Origin: Margaritifera margaritifera
Taxonomy: Eukaryota; Mollusca; Bivalvia; Unionida; Margaritiferidae
DNA: 64,000 bases
NCBI GenBank assembly: GCA_029931535.1
Contig: JAQPZY010001419.1
Span: 1,166,501 to 1,230,500, forward strand
Direction of reading: 5' to 3'
The translations under genes were made by a program, and so were the position numbers. Positions 25,502-34,120 of the stretch are shown piece after piece; the first letter of the stretch is position 1; each line of letters begins with the position of its first letter. The notes beneath the pieces were generated by a model. It made no database searches, was not told the origin of the DNA, and saw nothing but the letters and a program-made list of their open reading frames with translations.

Positions 25502-26251
25502 ATTTATAATGGTCGGTAGATAAATAGAGAGACATAAATGACAATAGAAATTGAGAGACATATATGACAATGGAAATTACTTATCTCATACTGTCTATTA
25601 TTTTGCTCCTTTGTTCTTAAATCTAAATCGAACCATATATTGACAATTAAAGTTTTGCCTGCACTATTTTTCAGAACAATTGCGAAACAAGGAGGCGGTG
25701 CATCGCGTGTCATCTCACTGAATGATGAAGACGTCCCTCGTTCCACTACTGAGTTAGGAGCAAGTGGAAGAGCAGATACGAATTCTGAGGAGAGACACAT
25801 TTCTGCACAATCAGATGTATATTACAACGTTCAAGGGAATCTGCAAAGAATCTATCCAGAAAACCGAAAGGCCATAACTGATAACAGTGACCTAGGACGA
25901 GAGAAAACTAAAAACAGAACTGATGAAAGTGAAAACGCCAATCTTCGTCCGGATAAAGAAACGGTTGTATTGACTCAGAATTCAGAATATGAAACCCTCG
26001 TCAATACAGGCAGTAATACTTCATCTAAAATGGCTGTTAAATCGGAGAGTCAGGATTTAGAATATGACATTCTAGTCAGAGATGGGGGCAATACTTACAC
26101 AAAGATGGAAGATGCTCCAAAATTACCATTTCGATCGGACAAAAAAGTCGCAAAAAAAGGTGAAAAGAAAGGACAATTAGTCCCTAACGTGGCGAGGGCC
26201 AGTCCCACACAGTCGGTTGATTATGTAAACAGAGCGTTTGCTGAGGATTAG
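984..26251 (+). CDS. SRCR / three-propeller YWTD-EGF transmembrane receptor, 20 exons, 5' end missing
   Basis: This is a spliced model built by hand. Exons: 984-1134, 1811-1983, 5218-5668, 6351-6603, 8130-8280, 9569-9679, 10474-10722, 11353-11503, 14307-14444, 14955-15063, 16314-16482, 16823-16948, 17311-17544, 18034-18220, 20407-20534, 20975-21134, 23481-23593, 23894-24019, 24743-24890 and 25675-26251. All introns are GT-AG and all phases agree. The sum is 3,905 nt, i.e. 1,301 codons including the stop after two bases of an incoming codon. Domain order is SRCR, propeller-EGF three times, stalk, transmembrane helix and a 192-residue tail. Known relatives of the propeller-EGF part are LDLR/LRP receptors, which bind extracellular ligands. 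LDLa repeats are absent and the tail has tyrosine signalling motifs rather than NPxY. The first exon needs one base from an upstream exon, so the signal peptide lies outside the model. The SRCR-to-propeller link rests on phase and strand only. The ligand is unknown. Confidence 0.8.
1811..1983 (+). CDS. Receptor exon 2: C-terminal half of SRCR domain
   Basis: It continues the SRCR fold with [18 protein letters not shown] and [13 protein letters not shown], the conserved end of the domain. The two SRCR exons give about 108 residues with eight cysteines. The split over two exons is the usual gene structure of group A domains. It ends in phase 1 at TGT G|GTATG. The 3.2-kb intron that follows holds an (AT)n tract, an 84-bp tandem duplication and a probable solo LTR. 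A missed exon there cannot be excluded. Confidence 0.85.
2545..2586. repeat. (AT)n microsatellite
   Basis: An uninterrupted AT dinucleotide run of about 42 bases in intron 2 of the receptor gene, preceded by a short tgcatgcatg stretch. Apparent (IY)n reading frames across it are artefacts. Confidence 0.95.
3182..3349. repeat. 84-bp direct tandem duplication
   Basis: Two adjacent copies (3182-3265 and 3266-3349) start with cgacaaagtcccatttaatc and end near ctattaaacaagg. They differ at only a few bases (for example tttgctggtag against ttcgctagtgg). The high identity points to a recent duplication. A 74-codon minus-strand frame that spans it is simply the repeat read twice. Confidence 0.9.
3540..4404 (-). 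mobile_element. Probable solo LTR, Gypsy type, related to the element at 34.9-40.6 kb
   Basis: The segment starts TGTTACGACT, like the two LTRs at 34,859 and 39,823, and shares ATGTAACA shortly downstream. It ends gatacataattccgtaac, which resembles the catacataaca end of those LTRs and mirrors the start (TGTTACG / CGTAAC) except for a missing final A. Five bases GATAT lie directly before (3535-3539) and after (4405-4409), the size of a Gypsy target duplication. It holds no internal coding region. The length (865 bp) differs from 752 bp, so it would be another subfamily. Strand is assigned by analogy. Confidence 0.5.
4410..5217. other. Remainder of intron 2, nothing recognised
   Basis: AT-rich sequence with no conserved reading frame on either strand and no repeat that I could match elsewhere in the window. 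Confidence 0.6.
5218..5668 (+). CDS. Receptor exon 3: start of YWTD propeller 1
   Basis: The exon starts after atatattag and its first two bases complete the codon left by the SRCR exon, giving [11 protein letters not shown]. About 150 residues follow, including [14 protein letters not shown], a canonical YWTD repeat, and [10 protein letters not shown], typical of the strand before the next blade. It ends G G|GTGAG in phase 2. Confidence 0.85.
5687..5766. repeat. (TTA)n microsatellite
   Basis: About 80 bases of TTA/TAT repeats just after the donor of exon 3, inside intron 3. A poly-leucine reading frame here is an artefact. The rest of the intron (to 6350) shows nothing. Confidence 0.95.
6351..6603 (+). 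CDS. Receptor exon 4: YWTD propeller 1, middle blades
   Basis: The acceptor is aaaactaacag. The split glycine codon is completed and the exon reads [19 protein letters not shown] and [18 protein letters not shown], two consecutive YWTD-type blades, then [12 protein letters not shown]. It ends in phase 0 before GTAAAG. The reading frame stays open for about 110 bases into the intron by chance. The intron 6604-8129 holds nothing recognisable. Confidence 0.9.
8130..8280 (+). CDS. Receptor exon 5: last blade of propeller 1
   Basis: Phase 0 entry after ttacatag. It reads [20 protein letters not shown] and [13 protein letters not shown]. The last phrase is the usual closing strand of an LRP propeller before an EGF-like domain. 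It ends in phase 1 at ACA G|GTATGC. Propeller 1 totals about 285 residues, near the family's usual length. Confidence 0.85.
8530..8574. repeat. (CA)n microsatellite in intron 5
   Basis: Forty-five bases of CA repeat with one T interruption. The rest of the intron (8281-9568) shows no other feature. Confidence 0.95.
9569..9679 (+). CDS. Receptor exon 6: EGF-like domain 1
   Basis: A single-exon EGF-like module, phase 1 at both ends. It reads [13 protein letters not shown], then [11 protein letters not shown] and RNC, six cysteines in EGF spacing. It follows propeller 1, as in LDLR and LRP proteins, where this EGF packs against the propeller. Intron 6 (9680-10473) has only a short GT run near 10120-10138. 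Confidence 0.9.
10474..10722 (+). CDS. Receptor exon 7: start of YWTD propeller 2
   Basis: Phase 1 exon after tatttgttgatag. It reads [18 protein letters not shown] and [20 protein letters not shown], the opening strand of the second propeller, and ends AGT G|GTAATC. The blade motif is degenerate but the phase and position fit. Intron 7 (10723-11352) shows nothing. Confidence 0.8.
11353..11503 (+). CDS. Receptor exon 8: YWTD propeller 2 blade
   Basis: It reads [20 protein letters not shown], a clear YWTD-type blade, then [14 protein letters not shown]. Acceptor gttcgcag, donor AAAG|GTACGG, ending in phase 2. Confidence 0.9.
11504..14306. other. Intron 8: (CT)n tract and 62-bp tandem duplication
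   Basis: The intron holds a G-rich run (11505-11520), a CT tract (about 12338-12370) and two adjacent 62-bp copies (12535-12596, 12597-12658). Each copy contains tatggcaacacatacttatt and agaagatgtttcaccagtgt. The rest is AT-rich with no feature. Confidence 0.85.
14307..14444 (+). CDS. Receptor exon 9: YWTD propeller 2 blade
   Basis: Phase 2 entry after accattttag. It reads [30 protein letters not shown] and [12 protein letters not shown], following the blade pattern (W at the YWTD position, LDGS, closing xDxxxxR). It ends in phase 2 at AAAG|GTACAT. Intron 9 (14445-14954) is featureless. Confidence 0.85.
14955..15063 (+). CDS. Receptor exon 10: YWTD propeller 2 blade
   Basis: It reads [20 protein letters not shown] and [17 protein letters not shown]. 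Acceptor ttacttccag, donor AGA|GTATGT, ending in phase 0. Intron 10 (15064-16313) shows nothing recognisable. Confidence 0.85.
16314..16482 (+). CDS. Receptor exon 11: end of propeller 2
   Basis: Phase 0 entry after gattatttcag. It reads [17 protein letters not shown] and [16 protein letters not shown], where [10 protein letters not shown] is the typical last strand of an LRP propeller before its EGF. Donor GAAAG|GTAGC, phase 1. Propeller 2 totals about 271 residues. Confidence 0.85.
16823..16948 (+). CDS. Receptor exon 12: EGF-like domain 2
   Basis: It reads [28 protein letters not shown] and NTC, with six cysteines and the CxxxNGGCxxxC start common to LRP EGF modules. It is phase 1 at both ends. 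Intron 12 (16949-17310) shows nothing. Confidence 0.9.
17311..17544 (+). CDS. Receptor exon 13: start of YWTD propeller 3
   Basis: It reads [18 protein letters not shown], the classic opening strand of an LRP propeller, and [19 protein letters not shown]. Phase 1 at both ends, acceptor acatatacag, donor GGA G|GTAGGT. Intron 13 (17545-18033) is featureless. Confidence 0.9.
18034..18220 (+). CDS. Receptor exon 14: YWTD propeller 3 blades, ambiguous donor
   Basis: It reads [37 protein letters not shown] and SPRAIVLHP. The frame requires the donor at CACCC|GTAACA (after 18220). A second donor-like site, CACGG|GTAGGT at 18230, would include an in-frame TAA. Only the first joins exon 15 in frame, restoring a proline codon and the phrase HP-LMFWT. 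Confidence 0.8.
18221..20406. other. Intron 14 with a long (AT)n tract
   Basis: An 85-base TA run lies at 19741-19825. Otherwise the intron is AT-rich without a supported feature. The 109-codon frame at 19161-19490 has no recognisable motif. Confidence 0.8.
20407..20534 (+). CDS. Receptor exon 15: YWTD propeller 3 blade
   Basis: It reads [20 protein letters not shown] and [12 protein letters not shown], a textbook LRP blade. Acceptor tttgttgtcag, donor ATA G|GTAACT, phase 1. Intron 15 (20535-20974) shows nothing. Confidence 0.92.
20975..21134 (+). CDS. Receptor exon 16: YWTD propeller 3 blade
   Basis: It reads [30 protein letters not shown] and [16 protein letters not shown], two blade motifs. 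It ends in phase 2 at CA|GTAAGA. Confidence 0.92.
21135..23480. other. Intron 16, no supported feature
   Basis: The 111-codon frame at 21325-21660 carries no motif I know and has no codon or neighbour support, so it is treated as chance. A short inverted motif (aagtccttcggactt) occurs near 21961. The rest is AT-rich. Confidence 0.6.
23481..23593 (+). CDS. Receptor exon 17: end of propeller 3
   Basis: It reads [17 protein letters not shown] and [16 protein letters not shown], the closing strand before an EGF. Acceptor atctactctag, donor CCA C|GTGAGT, phase 1. Propeller 3 totals about 274 residues. Intron 17 (23594-23893) shows nothing. Confidence 0.85.
23894..24019 (+). CDS. Receptor exon 18: EGF-like domain 3
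   Basis: It reads [27 protein letters not shown] and KTC, six cysteines in EGF spacing, phase 1 at both ends. The calcium-binding signature is absent, as is common for LRP EGF modules. Intron 18 (24020-24742) shows nothing. Confidence 0.9.
24743..24890 (+). CDS. Receptor exon 19: stalk and transmembrane helix
   Basis: About 23 Thr/Val/Asp-rich stalk residues precede [18 protein letters not shown] and LTICCYRRR. This is a hydrophobic helix of about 23 residues followed by a basic stop-transfer stretch with two juxtamembrane cysteines that could be palmitoylated. Acceptor tattgtttccag, donor AGAAG|GTAAGT. Confidence 0.9.
25420..25498. repeat. (CT)n(AT)n compound microsatellite in intron 19
   Basis: A CT run passes directly into an AT run. 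The rest of intron 19 (24891-25674) shows nothing recognisable. Confidence 0.95.
25675..26251 (+). CDS. Receptor exon 20: cytoplasmic tail with tyrosine motifs, stop codon
   Basis: The exon encodes 192 residues, hydrophilic and Ser/Glu/Lys-rich, and ends at TAG (26249-26251). It contains SEYETLV (25982-26002) and LEYDILV (26057-26077), both matching the ITIM form [SIVL]xYxx[LIV]. TYTKM (26093-26107) matches the YxxM form bound by PI3-kinase p85. YYN and YVN match the Grb2-type YxN form. The two ITIM-like sites sit in an internal repeat of about 24 residues (xEYxxLVxxGxNTxxKM). No NPxY or dileucine endocytosis signal is seen. Motif functions are known from vertebrate receptors; their role here is inferred. 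Confidence 0.85.
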
Positions 26252-26318
26252 TTAACCCAAGTTGCACCACTGTAAGACAGTGATCGACCGATAAAGACTT
26301 GCAGCAGCATGAAAGTTT

Positions 26319-26722
26319 AATAAAAGAAACATGCTCTTATCAGAAGGAAGTAGTCTTCCAACATGTCATAAAAGGGATCTACAATCTGACAACACACACA
26401 CGCACACGCACACACACACACTCACACATATGATTGTCAAAGTAGTTTGAATCTCCGTAGAGGTCACACATATTTATCTACACCACCTTTGATTGTTTTT
26501 GATAAACTCTTACTATTGTGTCAAGAGTCATGTACTTTACATATTTGTATACTGTTTTTATCTAATTTTTTCCTTATCTCGCTCATTTTTTGTAGATTTC
26601 TTCTGTTATTTAAACATGCAAATAGCTTAGGTTTTATCTCAGCATTTTATTTACGTTTTAGTGTTGTAACTGCACAGTTACCCCCCTCCGTAAAGCTAAA
26701 TTATTGGGCCCCTCCCAATAAA
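26319..26722 (+). promoter_or_regulatory. Candidate poly(A) signals of the receptor gene
   Basis: AATAAA occurs at 26319-26324, about 70 bases after the stop codon, and again at 26717-26722. A CA-rich microsatellite (26393-26427) lies between them. Which signal is used cannot be told from sequence alone. Confidence 0.5.
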
Positions 26723-29700
26723 AGAAAGTTGTTTGCCCCCCTCCCCCCACACAGTTGCTGGGGTTGTTTGGGGGATTGCTACTCCACAGTGTATATATGA
26801 ATTGAACCTGTTTGATGTATACATTTTAGTACATATGTAATGTTTCATACAGCTTTAGTTTTGGGATGGGGTGGGACAGCATATTGTACACCTATGTATT
26901 GTGAGACTAACACTTTAACTTTTAAACAGTGTTTATAACCGTCACGTTTCATCATTAGATTCATATTTAAGAACTCTAAAACAAATTTTATTAAATGTTA
27001 AGTTGAGTAGTTTAAATGGTGTGCCGTAAACTAAATGTAACCTAGTTTACGATCAACGTGTCACATTAATGTGTTCAGTTTATTTAGCCAACAGCATAAA
27101 TATTTCTCACATTCATACGTGTGTATAAATGTATTTACCTGCGTAGAACAACAATGGGGTTTACCTTTATCATTCATCATGTGACAACTGTTTTTTTCAT
27201 CACACGAACTTCTACTACGATCAAATTGCACCCAAACTGGCAAAACCTCCATGAGTTCCATCATCATTTGAACATTCTTTGACAGTAATCAAGATAAACA
27301 ATAATTACAATATATTTACATCCTAAAACGTGCAGCTGTTGACGTTAATGTCCTCCAAACACCAAGTTTTGCTCTGATCGACCTAGCTACAGGTACAGAT
27401 TCAGCAGGCTTTTAAGTCGATAAAGCCGTTATTGTAATTTTCAAAATTCATCTTCTCATTATTTGTTTATGAACGAAAAATCAATTCATTATCTTGGTTG
27501 AATCGATGACTATATATCGTTATTCGGTTTTTGTTCAGCGAGAACACAACTTTTTACGCTCTATCTTAAAGTTAGAAATTTTTCAATGTTTTAATGTTTT
27601 AAGTTGTATCAGTATTCACTATAAGCCATTTTGACTTTGACCTTCAACTTTTGTTCACGAATGTGCGAACAATAATCCATTATTATACATCGGTGTTGAA
27701 CAGGAAAACTGCACCGTCAGGGGACCAGAATTTTGCGTAAGACACCCAGCAGAGCTTCGTGTCTAAAGCAAAATTCTGATCCTAGGATGGAATTCAATGT
27801 TTATTACCAAATTGTCTTCCTGTTCCTGAAGAAATGGTACAATAATTTTTTCTAATTGATTTAAATACTTGTAGGAATCATATAGCATATTTAAAGTTTC
27901 GCCAACATGCTACGGTACATTCATATAACTGTAAAGCGAAATATAATTCTTCCGACGTAGATATCACACGTAAATGAATCATCCCCAAAATGATTCATTA
28001 TATAGCTTATATGTTGAAAAGGAATGTAAAGGATTTTAAAAATTCTTATTAAATTAAAGATTCGCTATAATTTATGAAAGGTGTAATTGTTTTCGATTTG
28101 GCTGTATCGTTGTTTATGATATTTTCTGACTCAATTTATAAGTTAATTTTTCTATCGTGGTTTTAAGCAATAAAACTTGACATCTGCAAAAACTGAATTC
28201 CAAAGAATAGCGATTGTAAATGCGATTTTTATGTTTGAAGTTGATCAAACGATTACAGTGTGTCCTTGCAATTGATTCATATTTATTTACACGAATGCTG
28301 TGAATATTATGAATTTGATTGAGATACTGTCTAACATAGCATATTGGATTGTGCATGTTCTTCGTCAGTATTTCATTACTTTCAATTACTTGTACTTGCA
28401 TGCTTATTCAGTCATTGTGTTTGCAATTTCTACGATCACTGAACTATTGTCTAGACCTAAATGTAAAGGTGGCAGCTGAGAGCTTGTTTTATCATGCTGC
28501 AATCAAGATATATATTGTAAATATTCCCATGTGTATATTTCCATTTTGTTTCTAAAGCATGTCATTTTTGCCGGGTAGAGTAGCAACTTTTAGTGCTTTT
28601 CATATGCAGTATTGATTAATATGACTACCAACTTACAACAAAAGAATACAATTCAACTGTAACATTTTAAAGTATATAGTTGTTGCAAAACAAATTGCTA
28701 TATAATTTATCAATTAAAACGCTTTCAACCAAAGCATAAAACGTATACCTTTTATGCAATTGTACATTAACCTTCATTGAAATAGAGAAACAAACATTTA
28801 TTGCTTCCGTTTGAATTTTTAAAAGTCATCTGGAAATAGGAAAGAACATATCATCACGTGATTGATGCTCTCATATCAAAGCCAGGGAGAGCAAACCTAC
28901 CTTCTTTTAATGATCACCAGTTTTGCTTTATCTAATCGAAAATCGGAGAATATGTGTCTTGCTTCTTCACCATTACTAATTGTCTGATTTTGAAATTCTT
29001 TATTAGTTATTGAATGGTGATTTCTAGACATACATTTGATGCATCTTTTACAATTTCGTGAACATATTATATGTATTTTCTATACTCAAAGGCTTGTATA
29101 AAGAATATTATTATATTTTGTAATTTGTACAAAACATGTGCATTTGTTCAATGTTACATTAACACGACATAATCAACATAGAAACTATAACATTCAACGG
29201 AATGTTGCTTTTCAAATAAATCCAAACAATTATTGCACTAACACCACCTCGAAAAGGATGACTTATTATCTGGTTTTCCTTGAAAACTAATTAGGAAGTA
29301 GTTAATCAATTTTAACACAATTACAATCATGAATTACAATTCAGTACATTTTTTAAACTGGTGTTTTAATGTTGACAGAGGAAATACAAACATTATTATT
29401 TGATTTGGAAGGAACATGATCATCCTCCAAACTTCCAGCTGTAAGAATTGTAAAAATTGGACATATGATCTAACGGGTCTTAATTTCGACTAGATGTACT
29501 CTTCATTATTTTTCGTTTTCACTCATTCTTACACTTACCGTTAGCGTACACGTATCTTTGTAGCATACCTAAATGTTAGACTAACATTGAGCTCGTTTCC
29601 TCCTGATTCGCTAGACTTTGATGTCAATTGTAAAATGTACACATCAGTAATAATTCCTTGTAACACTGCATGTCCTAACTATGAACTATATTTCTGTTGT

Positions 29701-30834
29701 AACGATAGGTTTAGGTAGTTTTAAAATATTTATTTTGAGACGGTCATAAAGTGTATCAATTGCTAAATACAAATTATTAATTTACTCTTAATGATGGACT
29801 AACCTGGCGACGTTATTAAAGTGAAATAATAACTTTTTGCATTGCGTCTGATTTAGTAATTTTGATGTTAAATCGACATATTATATTGCCATATGGATCT
29901 GTGGGTGTTTCCCCAACAGTACGAAACTGCATTCTAAGGCATGGTAATTACTCTTTTACTTTACTAGACCATACATGCGTCCCACTGGATCATACTCGTG
30001 TCCCACTGGATCCGCTTCTCGGGTAACGGTGGAAAAAACTATTGAAGCTTGTAATTACTTAAGTCATACAATTTGAAATGGGCCTGTATACTTTACAACA
30101 GTTTGCATTACCTGTATTTCGTCGTGTGAAAGCGTTAATGAATTTCTTGTTTAAAGGGACAGAACTCTTGAATTCAGCGAACGAATAACCTGTATGATTG
30201 CTTTCCCATATAACACGAGGCGTAGACATCCCATTATAAACAACAAATAAGGAGATAGGGATTGAATATAGATGAAACGCCCCTTCGTCTTTGCAAGTAA
30301 GCGAGGCATGTGGAAAGAACGATATTTTCATTTACAGTAAAAACTGATGGGAAAAAAGTGTTACGTGGCCGCAGTTTTAGGTTAGAGGTTTTCGAACTCA
30401 CACTCAAATCATTTGTGTGAAGTGAACCTATTCGCCGAACAATGACCTGTTGTAATGGTTTGCAGTCAACACTGATCAGTCCCCGATTTCTACCTCGTTT
30501 TCCAACATGATTATGTCTGTGATGAGAGTTTAAATAGCTAATAAGACAATTTTAGTATTATATTTAATCAAGAGTTTTGCCCTAAAAACCATTACCATTT
30601 GTCGTAGAGTGTACAATGTACTGTATGGGTGAGATTGAATATCGAAGAGAAACAGGTCATGTAAGTTCAGTCACTAACAATTTGTACGATTTCCTGTGAC
30701 AAACTGTTTAAAATAAGTAATACTTGAAACCTATTTTGTCGTTGTTTGGAGTTCATTTTTTTGCAGGTTTTTATGACACATCCTTATTGCTTACACAAAT
30801 GCACAGTCTTGGCATATTGTAGGATTTGTTCATC

Positions 30835-30837
<3 letters not shown>
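26723..30837. other. Intergenic stretch, one hairpin, otherwise nothing recognised
   Basis: AT-rich sequence with only short chance frames. The only structure noted is the hairpin at 27722-27782, listed separately. Confidence 0.6.
27722..27782. other. Long imperfect hairpin, pre-miRNA-sized
   Basis: Arms GGA-C-CAGAATTTTGC-GTA-AGACAC and GTGTCT-AAA-GCAAAATTCTG-A-TCC pair over 20 bases, with one mismatch and one 3x3 internal loop, around a 13-base apical loop (27746-27758). The size suits a small-RNA precursor or a remnant of an inverted-repeat element. I recognise no known miRNA seed, and the strand is undecided. Confidence 0.4.

Positions 30838-30865
<28 letters not shown>
30838..30865. repeat. 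(GA)n microsatellite
   Basis: A GA dinucleotide run of 28 bases with no coding context. Confidence 0.9.
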
Positions 30866-30866
<1 letters not shown>

Positions 30867-31089
30867 CCTAAGAACGTATTTTAAAGTTTTGAATGATTTG
30901 TTTCAACTTCTTTTGTTTCTTTGAATCTGTCACTAAATTTAATGTCAAACTATATAAAAAATAACGTCCTAGAAAATAATATGCAGCTGCATATGCAGCA
31001 CGCCGGACGCCAGCATAGATATGCGTGTGACGTAATATAGGTAAATGACAGTAACGTAAAATGTCGGAGAAGGATAACAATTCTACTAT

Positions 31090-31940
31090 GCCAAGAGCCT
31101 ACTGTAAACTCCGGGCTCTCTTAGGGGATACTCCTCGACTGATATCAAGGCCGTCTTGGATACAGTTTGTGGATGCAATTCACCGTCATATCCAACAATT
31201 TTGAGGTGGTTTTATTGTTTTAAAGATAGTCTCGAAACCATGGAAGATAACAGACCTTCTGGAAGACCGTTGTCTGCGATTGGTGAGAGGGAAGTAGCTG
31301 CTGTGAAGGGAGCAATTGATGAAAATGCTCGATACACAGTGGAAGATATTTCTATTATCACAGGCATTAATTCGTCAGCTGTTTTTAATATATTGAAGAA
31401 TCATTTGAAGCTCAGAAAGGTTTGTGCAAGATGGGTCCCGCATTTGTTGACGGCTGATCAAGAAGAGACTCCGGTTGAACTCGCGAAACAGATACTCGGC
31501 AAATATGAAGAAGAGTGAGCATATACGTTTGAATTGAATTGTCACCGGTGATGAAACATTGATTTACTTTTTGCGGACCCGACTCTAGAGAAAATACACA
31601 AATATTGGATTAGAGAAAACAAGCAGATCCACAAATCTCTCAACGTAGTCGGACTTGTCAAAATAGTTTTATACGCATTATGTTTCGCTGCAAAAGGCCC
31701 GACCGTCCAGGTACCTGTGCCTGACTCTGCTAGTGTCACTGGACATTTGGATAACTCCAAAGTGTTGCCAAAAAAAAAAAAAAAAAGTGTGGAACACTAC
31801 AGAACCACCCATCCGCCCTCCGGTACCCAAGATATCCATCTACTCCATGACAACACACAGGCCCATAAATCTGCCATCGTGACAGACTTCCTGTGTATTA
31901 TCATCTTTTTGAATTTGAACCCCTTACCTTTCATGACGTA
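31090..31940 (+). pseudogene. Mariner-like transposase relic
   Basis: The fragments follow the order of a mariner transposase. First comes a helix-turn-helix part with NRPSGRPLSAIGEREV, YTVEDISIITGINSSAVFNI and LRKVCARWVPHLLTADQ (to about 31480). This is followed by VELAKQILGKYEEE and a frame break near 31515. A degenerate central region contains an A-run (31771-31786). Near 31838-31870 it reads DIHLLHDNTQAHKSA, equivalent to the catalytic LLHDNA(R/P)xH segment. The catalytic first Asp region is destroyed by stops and the final part is missing. Terminal inverted repeats were not found. Inactive. Confidence 0.85.
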
Positions 31941-32754
31941 ACTTGTTTAATCTAAACGTATCCGGTTTTAGGATAAAGATGTATAAAAGTAGATTTTACT
32001 TATATTTTACTTCGTGATTCCATTAATGCAAAGAAAAATAACGCTGACATTATTTTAGACAGTTCCATTCTGTGTACTTCAGATTTTGAATGTACTTTGT
32101 GGAGACATCTTAAATGTTTAATTCTTTTTCTGTACAAAAGCAAATTTGTCTGATGCCTATAAGTGTACATTGTTTGGTAAATGTTTTCTTGATCAATGCT
32201 ATTTAAGTTTGGGGAAAGTAATGTGATAAAGTAGTTATGGAACGGTATGTCTGAATGGATCTGGAATGAACTGAACATGGATGTTAAATAAAAAAAAAAA
32301 ATTTCTACCAAGAATTTTGAAAAGAAAAACACACCTAGTGAATCAAGTTTTTAAATGTATTCATCAGAAATAGCCTTTCCAGCACCTTTCTCCTGACGAG
32401 TATGGTATCGGAATTGGCGAAGTTTACATTAGATTGATTTGCTAATACCCGGAATTTTCTAGAAAGCGCCCTTACAATCATGATGGTAATAGTATTAAAT
32501 AAAAATAAAAAAAAACACCCACAGGATATGCGGAATTCAGTGTTAGTTTCGCCTAAAGTAATAACAGAGTAACGTGCCCTACATAATTTGAATTACGACA
32601 ATGTGTTAGAAATCAGAAAGTTTTTAAAGCGTTAGAGACCAAACACATCGTAAAAAAAACTTTTGCCATTTGATAAGTCAGTCTGCGATTGCAATGAAAA
32701 CGTTTATAGCAAAACTTTGATACCAGCTACATCATGTTTAATTCTAACCCTAAG
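31941..32754. other. Intergenic stretch, nothing recognised
   Basis: AT-rich, with homopolymer A runs. The 110-codon minus frame (32000-32332) has no motif or repeat support. Confidence 0.6.
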
Positions 32755-32761
32755 ATGTATG

Positions 32762-32795
<34 letters not shown>

Positions 32796-32850
32796 TGTAT
32801 GTATGTATGTATGTATGTATGTATGTATGTATGTATGTATGTATGTATGC
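32755..32850. repeat. (ATGT)n microsatellite
   Basis: About 24 tetranucleotide units. Its flanks do not match those of the other tetranucleotide arrays in the window. The CMYV / THIY reading frames across it are artefacts. Confidence 0.95.
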
Positions 32851-34120
32851 ATAATACAGGCAATATATTAAAGATATATATTCAAGAACATCTATCATGT
32901 ATGGCAAGCCGTTGTTGTATTTTTTTTCACATATGTACGTGAAAACGAATTTAACGTGTAAAATCGTTTCACCTGATAGGTGAAAAGGCATTTTATATAT
33001 GTAAACTTGTGCGCAAAAGAAATAAGCCTCTTATCTTATATATGTTAAAACCCTTTTTATATATGTAAATATGTAAAATATCTTTTGATATGTAAATTAG
33101 TATTGCACATACATGAAAACGGGAATTAATGTTCGAGTAAAATGGCTTGCCATAGTGATGCTTCTTATTTACAGATAGTTCATAAAAAAATAAGACAAAC
33201 ATATCCGCACACTATTTAGGTTCTTTTTTTAGTATCAAAACCATTGGTTCTGACATACACACAGCTTCTTCACTTAGCTTTACTTTAAACTTACTTTACA
33301 ATTCTAGTTTATTCTTTTGAACAACGGTATATACACTATACAGTGTGGAGCTAACTCTTCAATGTTGTGTCTGAAAGCTTATTTGACCTGGTCTGCCTGG
33401 AAAAGATGATATGTGAATAATTATATTCATTTTCTTAAGAGATATCCCCCAGTACAATCCCATTTAAATTAGTGGCAACTGGGCGTGAGGATGCCTGAAT
33501 GACCTATGGCTACAATAATTATGCTTTATGTGTTGTCAATTTGTTTCATATATTTTCACAAATTGTCATTGATTGTCATTGCAAGCTCACACACCCTGGG
33601 TAAAAATAATAATAAAATTCCGGTATGTTATGGGAGTTGTCGCATGACAAATATGTTATCACGTGATCAAGCAATGTAAAAATGAGTCATCCATCTTATT
33701 TTCGGTAGAAATAAATATGATCCCCATTTTAAATTTAAATATTTGGTACACTATGGTACTAAAAGACCCGATGGTACTAAAAGTAGTCAGTGTCATGATA
33801 TACAGATTGAAGATTGTATTTTGAATCACACGTATCGCATCTTTCCTAACGTCACATATTACTTTTATCATCAGTAATTTCGAAAGAATATTCTGACAAT
33901 CTATTATCTTTGTTTCATAACAAATATCATTTCACGGCCTTTCATGCAAGGTAGAAAATATAGGTTTTAAAGTCTGTTCATTATTTTTTAATTGGGTAGT
34001 GAGAGTGTGATTAAATCTTAGACTCAGTTGTACAAAAAAAAGAAAACGGTGACAATTTTAGCTGTTATCAAAGATGGTGGCAGATATAAAGAATATATAG
34101 TCTTAATATAACTAATATTA
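32851..34120. other. Intergenic stretch, nothing recognised
   Basis: No conserved frame. A short local repeat (ctatggtactaaaag / cgatggtactaaaag) lies near 33751-33782. Confidence 0.6.
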
